Below are positions 1 to 10,446 of a stretch of 64,000 nucleotides of DNA, one piece after another. The notes beneath the pieces are model-generated. The model saw only the letters and a program-made list of their open reading frames with translations, had not been told where the DNA came from and did no database searches. The position numbers were made by a program, and so were the translations under genes. This DNA comes from Aristolochia californica. Its lineage: Eukaryota; Streptophyta; Magnoliopsida; Piperales; Aristolochiaceae. Each line of letters begins with the position of its first letter. Positions within the stretch are counted from its first letter, which is position 1. The stretch spans positions 23,569,013 to 23,633,012 of the forward strand of contig JARWKL010000007.1 of the NCBI GenBank assembly GCA_029961685.1, in the 5' to 3' direction.

Positions 1-523
1 ACAAAATTTTTGTGTTCATTTGTGGTGAGTGAATAAATGTTATTTATTTGAATTTGTTGTTGTTTTAAATTTTTTCCATACATCAACTTTAAAAGTTTTA
101 TTTTGTTGTGAGCGCCTTTTTCGTTTTCGGAATGAAGGGAAAGCGAAAACTTAAAAGTTTTGATTTAAGAAAAAAGTGTACATCTAAATCGAAAAGCACA
201 ATGCGCAAATGTAGAGAGAGATAATTCCAAAGAGTGTTTGTATTTTTTAGGGATTGTAAGCTCTTTTTAGTTTTTATATCTCAGGTTTTGTAATCGTCGG
301 GAAAAGGGGGAGGCGGGGAATTTTTAACAGAGTGTTGAATTACAATCCATTAGTCATTTCTTACAAATATATAGCCCGTTACGCATGATAAATCACTTTA
401 CAATCATCAATGATTGTTAAGTCAACTTTTGAAAATGGGCAAAATAATGACTTGTTAGATTCGAGTAAATATGCCACTGCACGTTCACTTGAGAATTTAA
501 TGAGCGTTTGTCATTCTCTTTAA

Positions 524-536
524 AAGCTTTGGATCC
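524..536 (+). other. Adjacent HindIII and BamHI sites, diagnostic of N/T units (representative)
   Basis: AAGCTT (524-529) is followed by GGATCC (531-536). Most N and T units have both. K units read AAGCTTTGCATCC and so lack the BamHI site. ACTAGT (SpeI) near the start of the unit and GCATGC (SphI) near its end are also widespread. These give a physical test of the unit length and of the type order. Confidence 0.8.
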
Positions 537-1157
537 ATAGGTCATTTGAATCTTTAACATGTTTCAAGCATGCAGATCCCTTTTTAAAACATGTGTAGAA
601 AAAATCTCCTTCATGTAAAATTCCAAGCTATTAGGGTTGGACTAGTGGAATTTCCCAAACTTGGATAACAAAACTTTTGAGTTGATTTGAGGTGTGTGAA
701 GAAATTTTATTTATTTAAATTTGTTATTGTTTTAAATTTTTTCCATACATCAACTATAAAATTTTCATTTGGTTGTGATCTATTTGCCTGTTTTGTTTGC
801 GGAATGAAGGGAGAGCGAAAACTCAAAGTTCTGATTTAAGAAAAAAGTGTACTTCTAAAATGGAAATGCACAATGCAAAAATGTAGAGGGAGGTAATTCC
901 GAAGAGTGTCTATAATTTTTAGTGATCGTAAGCATTTTTTCGTTTTTATATCTAAGGTTTTGCAATAGTCGGAAAAGGGGCAGTGGAATTTTAACTGAGT
1001 GTTGACTTCCAATCCATAAGTCATTTCTTACAAAAATATAGCCCGTTATGCATAATAAATCACTTTACTATCATCTATGATTGTAAGGTCAACTTTTTAA
1101 AATGGGCAAAATAATGACTTGTTAGACTCGAGTAAATATCCCACTGCATATTCACTT

Positions 1158-1195
1158 GAGAATTTAATGAGTGTTTGTTATTCTCTTTAAAATCT
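1158..1195 (+). other. Second dyad: GAGAAT ... ATTCTC (representative)
   Basis: Six-base arms GAGAAT (1158-1163) and ATTCTC (1190-1195) are reverse complements across a 26-base spacer that contains the ttaatga and tttgtt segments. The pair is present at the same phase in most units. It lies between the 18-bp palindrome and the boundary dyad. Alone it would be weak evidence; its position in a cluster of dyads makes it worth recording. Confidence 0.6.
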
Positions 1196-1223
1196 TTGGA
1201 TCCATAGGTCATTTGAAACTTTA

Positions 1224-1261
1224 ACATGTTTTAAGCATGCGTATCCATTTTTAAAACATGT
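1224..1261 (+). other. Boundary dyad: ACATGTTT ... AAACATGT (representative)
   Basis: Eight-base arms ACATGTTT (1224-1231) and AAACATGT (1254-1261) are exact reverse complements. In between most units carry GCATGC and ATGCAT, both self-complementary. The right arm overlaps the 10-mer I use to phase the units. Some copies have a damaged arm, for example agtgtag forms and acttgtg forms. Confidence 0.7.
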
Positions 1262-1738
1262 GTAGAAAAAATCTCCTTCATGTAAAATGCAAAGATATTA
1301 GGGTTGGAATAGTGGAATTTTCCTAACTTGGATAAGAAAACTTTTGTGTTCATTTGTGGAGTGTGAATAAATTTTCTTTATTTACATTTGTTATTGTTTG
1401 AAATTTTTTCCATACATCAACTATAAAATTTTTGTTTTGTTGTGATCTATTTGCCTTTTTGGTTTACGGGATGTAGGGAGAGCGAAAACTCAAAGTTCTG
1501 ATTTAAGAAAAAATTATACATCTAAAATGCAAATGCACAATGCACAAATGTAGAGAGAGATAATTCAAAAGTGTGTCTATAATTTTAAGGGATTGTAAAC
1601 ACTTTTAAATTTTTAAATCTAAGGTTTTGCAATCGTCAAGAAAAGGGGCAGGTGGGGGATTTTTAACTGAGTGTTGACTTCCAATCCATAAGTCATTTCT
1701 TACAAAAATATAGCCCTTTACGCATGATAAATCACTTT

Positions 1739-1756
1739 ACAATCATCTATGATTGT
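1739..1756 (+). other. 18-bp near-perfect palindrome, one per monomer (representative)
   Basis: The sequence reads ACAATCAT-CT-ATGATTGT: 8-bp arms that are exact reverse complements around a 2-base centre. The same element stands at the same phase in most units, about 190 bp before the phase 10-mer, and is among the more conserved parts. A few units have changed arms (for example 1058-1084 and 6320-6335) or have lost it by deletion (5715, 56510). Confidence 0.85.
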
Positions 1757-2683
1757 TCGGTCAACTTTTTGAAAATGGGCAAAATAAAGGCTTGTTTGAC
1801 TCGAGCAAATATCCCATCGCATGTTCACTTAATAATTTAATGGGAGTTTGTTATTCTCTTTAAAAGCTTTGGATTCATAGGTCATTTGAATATTTAACAT
1901 GTTCAAGCATGCATATCCATTTTTAAAACATGTGTAGAAAAAATCACCTTCATGTAAAATTCCAAGCAATTAGGGTTGGACTAGTGGAATTTCCCAAACT
2001 TGGATAACAAAAAATTTGTGTTCATTTGTGGTATGTGAATAAATTTTCTTTATTTACATTTTTTATTGTTTTAAATTTTTTCCATACATCAACTATAAAA
2101 TTTTCAATTTGTTGTAATCAATTTGCCTTTTTTGTTTACGGGATGAAGGGAAAGCGAAAACTCAAAGTTCTGATTTAAGAAAAAAGTGTACGTCTAAAAT
2201 GGAAATGCACAAGGCACAAATGTAGAAAGAGATAATTCCAAAGAGTGTCTGTAATTTTTAGGGATTGTAAGCACTTTTTATTTTTTATATCTAAGGTTTT
2301 GCAATCATCGGGAAAAGGGGGACGCAGGGGATTTTTAACTGAGTGTTGACTTCCAATCCATAAGTCATTTCTTAAAAAAAATATAGCCCGTTACGCTTGA
2401 TAAATCTCTTTACAATCATCTATGATTTTTAAGTCAACTTTTTGAAAACGGGCCAAATAATGGCTTGTTTGACTCGGGAAATATCTCACCACACGTTCAC
2501 TTGAGAATTTATTGAGCGTTTGTTATTTTCTTTAAAAGCTTTGGATCCATAGGTCATTTGAATCTTTAACATGTTTCTAGCATGCATATCCATTTTTAAA
2601 ACATGCGTAGAAAAAATCTCCTTCATGTAAAATTCTAAGATATTAGGGTTGGACTAGTGGAATTTCCCAAACTTGGATAACAA

Positions 2684-2704
2684 AACTTTTGAATTAATTT
2701 TATT
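2684..2704. other. ~26-bp deletion in a K unit
   Basis: After caaaacttttg the sequence goes straight to aattaatttt, omitting the gttcatttgtggtgtgtg segment seen in other units. The unit 2601-3246 is 646 bp as a result. The same segment is lost independently near 9215. Confidence 0.8.
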
Positions 2705-4299
2705 TATTTAATTTTTTATTGTTTAAAATTTTTTCCTTACATCAACTATAAAATTTTCATTTTGTTGTGATGTTTTTTCCTTTTTTGTTACGGGATGAAG
2801 GGAGAGCGAAAAACTCAAAGTTTTGATTTAAGAAAAAAGTGTACATCTAAAATGGAAATGCACAATGCACAAATGTAGTGAGAGATAATTCCAATGAGTG
2901 TCTATAATTTTTAGGGATTGTAAGCACTTTTTAATTTTTACATCTCAGGTTTTGTAATCGACAGAAAAGGGGGAGGCAAGGGAATTTTAACTGAGTGTTC
3001 ACTCCCAATCCAAAAGTCATTTCTTAAAAAAATATAGCCCGTTACGCATGATAAATCACTTTACAATCATCTATGATTGTTATGTCAGCCTTTTGCAAAT
3101 GGGCAAAATAATGACATGTTTGACTCAGGTAAATATCCAAGCTCACTTGAGAATTTATTGAGCGTTTGTTATTCTCTTTAAAAGCTTTGCATCCATAGCT
3201 CATTTGCATCTTTAACATGTTTGAAATATGCATATCCATTTTTAAAACATGTGTAGAAGAAATCTCTTTCTTATAAAATTCCAAGCTATTAAGGTTAAAC
3301 TAGTGGAATTTCCCAAACTTGGATAACAAAACTTTTGTGTTCATTTGTGGTGTGTGAATGAATTTTCTTTATTTTCATTTGTTATTATTTTAAATTTTTT
3401 CCACACATCAACTATAAAATTTTCATTTTGTTGTGAGGTTTTTGCCTTTTTTGTTTTCGGGATGAAGGGAGAGCGAAAACTAAAAGTTTTGATTTAAGAA
3501 AAAAATGTACATCTAAAATGGAAAAGCACAATTCAAAAATTTAGAGAGAGATAATACCAAAGGGTGGCTTTATTTTTTAGGGATTGTAAGCTCATTTTAG
3601 TTTTTATATCTCAAGTTTTGCAATCGTAGGGAAAAGGGGAAGGCGGGGGATTTTTAACTGAGTTTTGAATTGCAATCCATAAGTGATTCCTAACAAAAAT
3701 TTAGCCTGTTACGCATGGTAAATCACTTTACAATCATCTATGATTGTTAGGTCAACTTTTTGAAAATAGGCAAAATAATGACTTGTTAGACTAGGGTAAA
3801 TATCCCACCGCACGTTCACTTGAGAATTTAATGAGCATTTGTTATTCTCTTTTGATAGCTTTGGATCCATAGGTCATTTGAATCTTTAACATGTTTCAAG
3901 CATGCTTATCCATTTTTAAAACATGTGTAGAAAAAATATCCTTCATGTAAAATTCAAGCTATTTGGGTTGGACTAGTGGAATTTCCCAACCTTGGATAAC
4001 AAAACTTTTGTGTTCATTTGTGGTGTGTGAATAAATATTCATTATTTAAATTAGTTATAGTTTTAATTTTTTTCCATACATCAACTATAAAATTTTCATT
4101 TTGTTGTGATCTATTTGCCTTTTTATTTTACGGGTTGAAGGGAGAGCGAAAATCAAAGTTTTGATTAAATAAAAAGTGTACATCTAAAATGGAAATGCAC
4201 AATGCACAAAATTACAGAGAGATAATTCCAAAGAATGACTATAATTTTTAGGAATTGTAAGAACTTTTTCGTTTTTATACCTAAGGTTTCGCAATCGTC

Positions 4300-4320
4300 G
4301 GGAAAAGGGGGAGGCGGGGG
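4300..4320 (+). other. G-rich purine tract, one per monomer (representative)
   Basis: The tract reads G3-A4-G5-A-G2-C-G5 and is the only strongly GC-rich segment of the unit. It recurs about every 672 bp, for example in 8171-8200, 17440-17460 and 53076-53098. N units mostly have a T in place of the A before the G2. It lacks four uninterrupted G3 runs, so it is not a canonical quadruplex. A bulged (GG-C-G) or two-tetrad fold is conceivable. Any function is inference. Confidence 0.75.
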
Positions 4321-5708
4321 ATTTTTAACTGTGCGTTGATTTCCAATCCATAAGTCATTTCTTCCAAAAATATAGCTCGTTATGCATGATAAATCACTTT
4401 ACAATCATTTATGATTGTTAAGTCAACTTTTTTAAAAAAGGGAAAAATAATGGCTTGTTTGACTTGGGCAAATATTCCACCGCACGTTCACTTGAGAATT
4501 TAATGAAAGTTTGTTATTCTCTTTAAAAGCTTTGGATCCATAGCTCGTTTGATTCTTTAACATGTTTCTATCATGCATATCCATTTTTAAAACATCTGTA
4601 GAAAAAATCTCCTTCATGTAAAATTCCAAGATATTAGGGTTGGACTAGTGGAATTTCCTAAACTTGGATAACAAAACTGTTGTGTTCATTTGTGGTGTGT
4701 GAATAAATTTTATTTACTTACTTTTTTATTGTTTTAAAATTTTTTCATACAAGAACTATAAAATTTTCATTTTGTTGTGATCTATTTGACTTTTTTGTTT
4801 ACGGGATGAAGGGAGAGCGAAATACTCCAAGTTTTGATTTAAGAAAAAAATGTACATCTAAAATGCAAATGCACAATGCAGAAATGTAGAGAGAGATAAT
4901 TCCAAAGAGTTTTTTTATTTTTAGGGATTGTAATCACTTTTTCGTTTTTATATCTCAGGTTTTGTAATCGTCGGGAAAAGGGGGAGGCGGGGGATTTTTA
5001 ACTAAGTGTTGACTCCCAATCCAAAAGTCATTTCTTACAAAAATATAGCCCGTTACGCATGATAAATCATTTTACAATCATCTATGATTTTTATGTCAGC
5101 TTTTTGCAAATGGGCAAAATAATGGCATGTTTAACTCGGGTAAATAGCCCATCGCAAGTTCACTTGAGAATTTATTGAGCGCTTGTTATTCTCTTTAAAA
5201 GCTTTGCATCCATAGCTCATTTGCATCTTTAACATGTTTCAAATATGCATATCCATTTTTAAAACATGTGTAGAAGAAATCTCTTTCTTGTAAAATTCCT
5301 AGCAATTAGGGTTAAACTAGTGGAATTTCGCAAACTTGGATAACAAAACTTTTGTGTTCATTTGTGGTGTGGGAATAAATTTTCTTTATAGACATTTTTT
5401 ATAGTTTTAAATTTTTTGATACATCAACTATAAAATTTTCATTTTGTTGTGAGCTTTTTGCCTTTTATTTTTTCGGGATGAAGGGAGAGCGAAAACTAAA
5501 AGTTTTGATATAAGAAAAAAGTGTACATCTAAAATGGAAAAGCACAATGCACAAATGTATAGAGAGATAATTCCAAAGAGTGTCTTTTTTCTTTAGGGAT
5601 TGTACGCTCTTTTTAGTTTTTATATCTCAGGTTTTACAATCATCGAAAAAAGGGGGAGGCGGGGGATTTTTAACTGAGTTTTGAATTGCAATCCATAAGT
5701 CATTTCTT

Positions 5709-5722
5709 TCAAAAATATCCCA
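5709..5722. other. ~100-bp deletion with 6-bp microhomology in an N unit
   Basis: The left side caaaaatat (normally followed by agcccgtt) is fused to aaatatcccaccg (normally preceded by gggt). The shared aaatat sits at the junction. The unit 5264-5834 is 571 bp, about 100 bp short, and has lost the 18-bp palindrome. Confidence 0.85.
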
Positions 5723-7025
5723 CCGCACGTTCACTTGAGAATTTAATGAGCATTTGTTATTCTCTTTAAAAGCTTTTGATCCAGAGGTCATTTGAATCTT
5801 TAACTTGTTTCAAGCATGCTTATCCATTTTTAAAACATGTGTAGAAAAAATCTCCTTCATGTAAAATTCCAAGCTATTAGGGTTGGACTAGTGGAATTTC
5901 TTAAACTTGGAAAACAAAACTTTTGTGTTCATTTTTGGACTGTGAATAAATTTTCATTATTTACATTTGTTATTGTTTTAAATTTTTTCCAAACATCAAC
6001 TATAAAATTTTCATTTTGTTGTGATCTATTTGCCTTTTTTGTTTACGGGTTGAAGGGAGAGCGAAAACTCAAAGTTCTGATTTAAGAAAAAATTGTACAT
6101 CTAAAATAGAAATGCACAATGCACAAAATTAGAGAGAGATAATTCCAAAGAGTGACAGTAATTTTTAGGGATTGTTAGCACTTTTTCTTTTTTATATCTA
6201 AGGTTTTGCAATCGTTGAGAAAAGGGGGAGGCGAGGGATTTTTAATTGAGTGTTCACTTCATATAATTAAGTCATTTCCTACAAAAATATAGCCCGTTAC
6301 GCATGATAGCTCACTTTACAATCTTCTATGATTGTTAAGTCAACTTTTTAAAAATGGGCAAAATAATGGCTTGTTTGACTTGGGCAAATATCCCACCGCA
6401 CGTTCACTTGAGAATTTAATGAACCTTTGTTATTCTCATTAAAAGCTTTGGATCCATAGCTCATTTGATTCTTTAACATGTTTCTAGCATGCATATCCAT
6501 TTTTAAAACATGTGTAGAAAAAACCTCGTTCATGTAAAATTCCAAGATATTAGGGTTGGACTAGTGGAATTTCCCAAACATGGATAACAAAACTTTTGTG
6601 TTCATTTTTGGTGTGTGAATAAATTTTCTTTCGTTACTTTCTTTATTGTTTTAAATTTTTTCCATCATGAACTATAAAATTTTCATTTTGTTGTGATCTA
6701 TTTGCCTTTTTGTTTACAGGATGAAATGAGAGCGAAAACTCAAAGTTTTGATTTATGAAAAAAGTGTACATCTAAAATTGAAATGCACAATGCACAAATG
6801 TAGAGAGAGATAATTCCAAAGAGTGTCTGTAATTTTTAGGGATTGTAATCACTTTTTCGTTTTTATATCTCAGGTTTTCCAATCATCGGGAAAAGGGGGA
6901 GGAGGGGGATTTTTAACTGAGTGTTGACTCCCAATCCAAAAGTCATTTCTTTCAAAAATATAGCCAGTTTCGCACGATAAATCACTTTACAATCATCTAT
7001 GATTTTTATGTCAGCCTTTTGCAAA

Positions 7026-7050
7026 TGGGAATCTTGAACATGTTTAAAAG
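7026..7050. other. Deletion with templated insertion in a K unit
   Basis: After gcaaatggg the unit jumps to gaatcttgaacatgttt and then taaaagctttgc. The inserted segment (about 7029-7045) repeats the sequence 43 bp downstream at 7072-7088. The unit 6508-7112 is 605 bp. A template switch during repair is the simplest reading. Confidence 0.75.
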
Positions 7051-9129
7051 CTTTGCATCCGTAGCTCATTTGAATCTTGAACATGTTTCAAACATGTATA
7101 TCCATTTTTAAAACACGTGTAGAAGAAATCCCTTTCTCTTAAAATTCCAAGCTATTAGGGTTAAACTAGTGGAATTTCCTAAACTTGGATAACAAAACTT
7201 TTGTGTTCATTTGTGGTGTGTGAATAAATTTTCTTTATTTACATTTGTTATTGTTTTAAATTTTTTCCATACATCAACTATAAAATTTTCATTTTGCTGT
7301 GAGCTTTTTTTGTCTTTTTTGTTTTCAGGATGAAGGGAGAGCGAAAACTAAAAGTTTTGATGTAAGAAAAAAGTGTACATCTAAAATGGAAAAGCACAAT
7401 GCACAAATGTAGAGAGAGATAATTCCAAAGAGTGTCTGTATTTTTTAGGGATTGTAAGCTCTTTTTAGTTTTTATATCTCAGGTTTTAAATCGTCGGGAA
7501 AAGGGGGAGGTGGGGGATCTTTAACTGATTGTTGAATTGCAATCCATAAGTCATTTCTTACAAAAATATAGGCCCTTACACATGATAAATCAGTTTACAA
7601 TCATCTATGATTGTTAAAGTCAACCTTTAGAAAATAGGCAAAATAATGACTTGTTAGACTCGTGTAAATATCCCACCACACGTTCACTTGGGAATTTAAT
7701 GAGCGTTTGTTATTCTCTTTAAAAGCTTTCGATACATAGATCATTTGAATCTTTAACATGTTTCGAGCATGCTTATCCATTTTTAAAACAAGTGTAGAAA
7801 AAATCTCCTTCTTAAAAAATTCCAAGCTATTAGGGTTGGACTAGTGGAATTTCCCAAACTTGGATAACAAAACTTTTGTGTTCATTTGCGGTGTGTGAAT
7901 AAATTTTCATTATTTACATTTGTTATTGTTTTTAATTTTTTCCATACATCAACTATAAAATTTCATTTTGTTGTGATCTATTTTCCTTTTTTTTTTTAAG
8001 GGATGAAGGGGGAGCGAAATGACAAAGTCCAGATTTAAGAAAAAAGTGTACATAAAAAATGGAAATGCACAATGCACAAATGTAGAGAGAGATAATTAAA
8101 AAGAGTGTCTGTAGTTTTTAGGGATTGTAAGAACTTTTTTCGTTTTTATATCTAAGGTTTTGCAATCGCCCGAAAAAGGGGGAGGCGGGGGATTTTTAAC
8201 TGAGTGGTGACTTCCAATCCATAAGTTATTTCTTACAAAAATATAGCCCGTTACGCATGATAGATCACTTTACAATTATCTATGATTGGTAGGTCAACTT
8301 TTAGAAAATGGGCAAAATAATGGCTGTTTGACTCGGGCAAATATCCCACCGCACGATCACTTGAGAATTTAATGAGCGTTTGTTATTCTCTTTAAAAGCT
8401 TTGGATCCTTAGGTCATTTGAATCTTTAACATGTTTCTACAATACATATCCATTTTTAAAACATGTGCACAAAAAATCTCCTTGATGTAATATTCCAAGA
8501 TATTAGGGTTCTACTAGTGGAATTTCCCATACTTGGATAACAATACTTTTGTGTTCATTTGTGGTGTGTGAAAATATTTTCTTTATTTAATTTTTTTATT
8601 GTTTTAAATTTTTTCCATACATCATCTATAAAATTTTTATTTTGTTGTGGTCTATTTGCCATTTTTGTTTACGGGATAAAAGGAGAGCGAAAAACTCAAA
8701 GTTTTGATTTACGAAAAAAGTGTACATCTAAAATTGAAATGCACAATGCACAAATGTAGAGAGAGATAATTCGGAAGAGTGTCTGTAAATTTAAAGGATT
8801 GTAAGCCCTTTTTTTATATATCTAAGGTTTTACAATCGTTGGGAAAAGGGGAGGCGGGGGAATTTTAACTGAGTGTTGACTCCCAATCCAAAAATCAATT
8901 CTTACAAAAATTAACCCGTTACACATGATAAATATCTTTAAAATCAACTATGACTGTTATGTCAGCCTTTTGCAAATGGGCAAAATAATGGCATGTTTGA
9001 CTCTGGTAAATATCCCACAACACGTTCACTTGGGAATTTATTTAGCGTTTGTTATTCTCTTTAAAAGCTTTGGATCCATAGGTCATTTGAATCTTAAACA
9101 TATTTCTAGCATGCATATCCATTTTTAAA

Positions 9130-10446
9130 ACATGTGTAGAAAAAATCTCCCTCATGTAAAATTCCAAGATATTAGGATTGGACTAGTGGAATTTCCCAAA
9201 CTTGTATAACAAAATATTTGAATAAATTTATTTATTTAATTTTTTTATTGTTTTAAATTTTTTCCATACATCAACTATTAAATTTTCATGTTGTTGTAAT
9301 CTTTTTGCCTTTATTGTTTACGGGAAGAAGGGAGAGCAAAAAACAAAAAGTTTTGATTTGAGAAAAAAGTGTACGTCTAAAATTGAAATGCACAATGCAC
9401 AAATGTAGAGGGAGATAATTCCAAAGAGTGTCTATTATTTTTTTGGGATTATAAGCCCTTTTTTGTTTTTATATCTCAGGTTTCGTAATCGTCGGGAAAA
9501 GGGGGAGGCAGGGGATTTTTAACTGAGTGTTGACTCCCAATCCAAAAGTCATTTCTTACAAAAATTTAGCCCGTTACGCATGATAAATTACTTTACAATC
9601 ATCTATGATTGTTATGTCAGCCTTTTGCAAATGGGCAAAATAATGGCATGTTTGACTCGAGTAAATATCCAAGTTTACTCGAGAATTTATTGAACGTTTG
9701 TTATTCTCTATAAAAGCTTTGCATCCATACCTCATTTGAATCTTTAATATGTTTCAAATATGCATATCCATTTTTAAAACATGTGAGGAAGAAATCACTT
9801 TCTTGTAAAATTCCAAGCTATTAGGGTTAAACTAGTGGAATTTCCCAAACTTGGATAACAAAAATTTTGTGTTCATTTGTGGTGTGTGAATAAATTTTCT
9901 TTATTTACATTTGTTATTGTTTTAAATTTTTTCCGTACATGAACTATAAAATTGTAATTTTGTTGTGATCTTTTTGCCTTTTTGTTTTCGGGATGAAGGG
10001 AGAGCGAAAACTAAAAGTTTTGATTTAAGAAAAAAGTGTATATCTAAAATGGAAAAGCACAATGCACAAATGTAGAGAGAGATAATTCCAAAGAGTGTCT
10101 TTATTTTTTAGAGATTTTAAGCTCTTTTTAGTTTATATATCTCAGGTTTTACAATCATCGGGAAAGGGGGAGGCAGGGGATTTTTAACAGACTTTTGAAT
10201 TGCAATCCATAAGTCATTTCTTACAAAAATATAGCCCATTACGCATGATAAATCACTTTACAATCTATGATTGTTAGGTCAACTTTTTGAAAATGGGCAA
10301 AATAATGACTTGTTAGACTGGTGTAAATATCCCACTTCACGTTCACTTGAGAATTTAATGAGCGTTTGTTATTATCGTTAAAAGCTTTGGATCCATAGGT
10401 CATTTGAATTTTTGACATGTTTCAAGCATGCTTATCCATTTTTAGA
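9130..10446. repeat. Block 3: K and N units between HOR zones
   Basis: Two units, 9130-9778 (K, 649 bp, about 22 bp missing near 9215) and 9779-10446 (N). The K unit follows directly on the K that ends the preceding trimers, so the N-T-K order breaks at 9130. Confidence 0.75.

Larger units (their letters stand above)
1..3246. repeat. Block 1: units N(partial)-T-T-T-K
   Basis: Five units with boundaries at 589, 1256, 1928 and 2601, ending at 3246. The first is cut by the window edge. The second has a T-type front (ttgacttcc...) but an N-like gacttgttagactcgag part, so it looks chimeric. Its G-rich tract is shortened to ggaaaaggggcagtgg. The last (K) unit is 646 bp because about 26 bp is missing near 2691. 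Confidence 0.8.
3247..9129. repeat. Block 2: three N-T-K trimers (~2.02-kb HOR)
   Basis: The nine units read N-T-K three times: 3247-5263 (2017 bp), 5264-7112 (1849 bp) and 7113-9129 (2017 bp). The middle trimer is short because its N unit has lost about 100 bp (junction near 5715) and its K unit about 66 bp (near 7030). N-T-K order returns around 56.7-61.8 kb, so this is probably an older arrangement of the array. The type of each unit was read from the ttga... block and from the variant between the palindrome and the CpG-rich site. Confidence 0.75.

Noticed and set aside
630..660. Pol III A-box-like TGGACTAGTGG in N and T units
   Set aside because: It matches the A-box consensus except at one position, but I find no B box at a suitable distance and no terminator logic. 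K units read taaactagtgg.
690..720. AATAAA in tgtgaataaatttt as a polyadenylation signal
   Set aside because: Present in nearly every unit, but AATAAA is frequent in AT-rich DNA and there is no transcript or gene for it to serve.
3330..3400. ATTTGCAT (octamer-like) in K units as a regulatory site
   Set aside because: A single-lineage variant of the ggatcc/gaatc region; no promoter context.
5837..6085. Plus-strand 82-codon frame rich in F, C and V that looks like a small membrane protein (also at 19742, 26918 and 31641)
   Set aside because: The hydrophobic character comes from translating the T-rich left half of the unit. The frame is present only in units free of indels there, and the next unit is not in frame.
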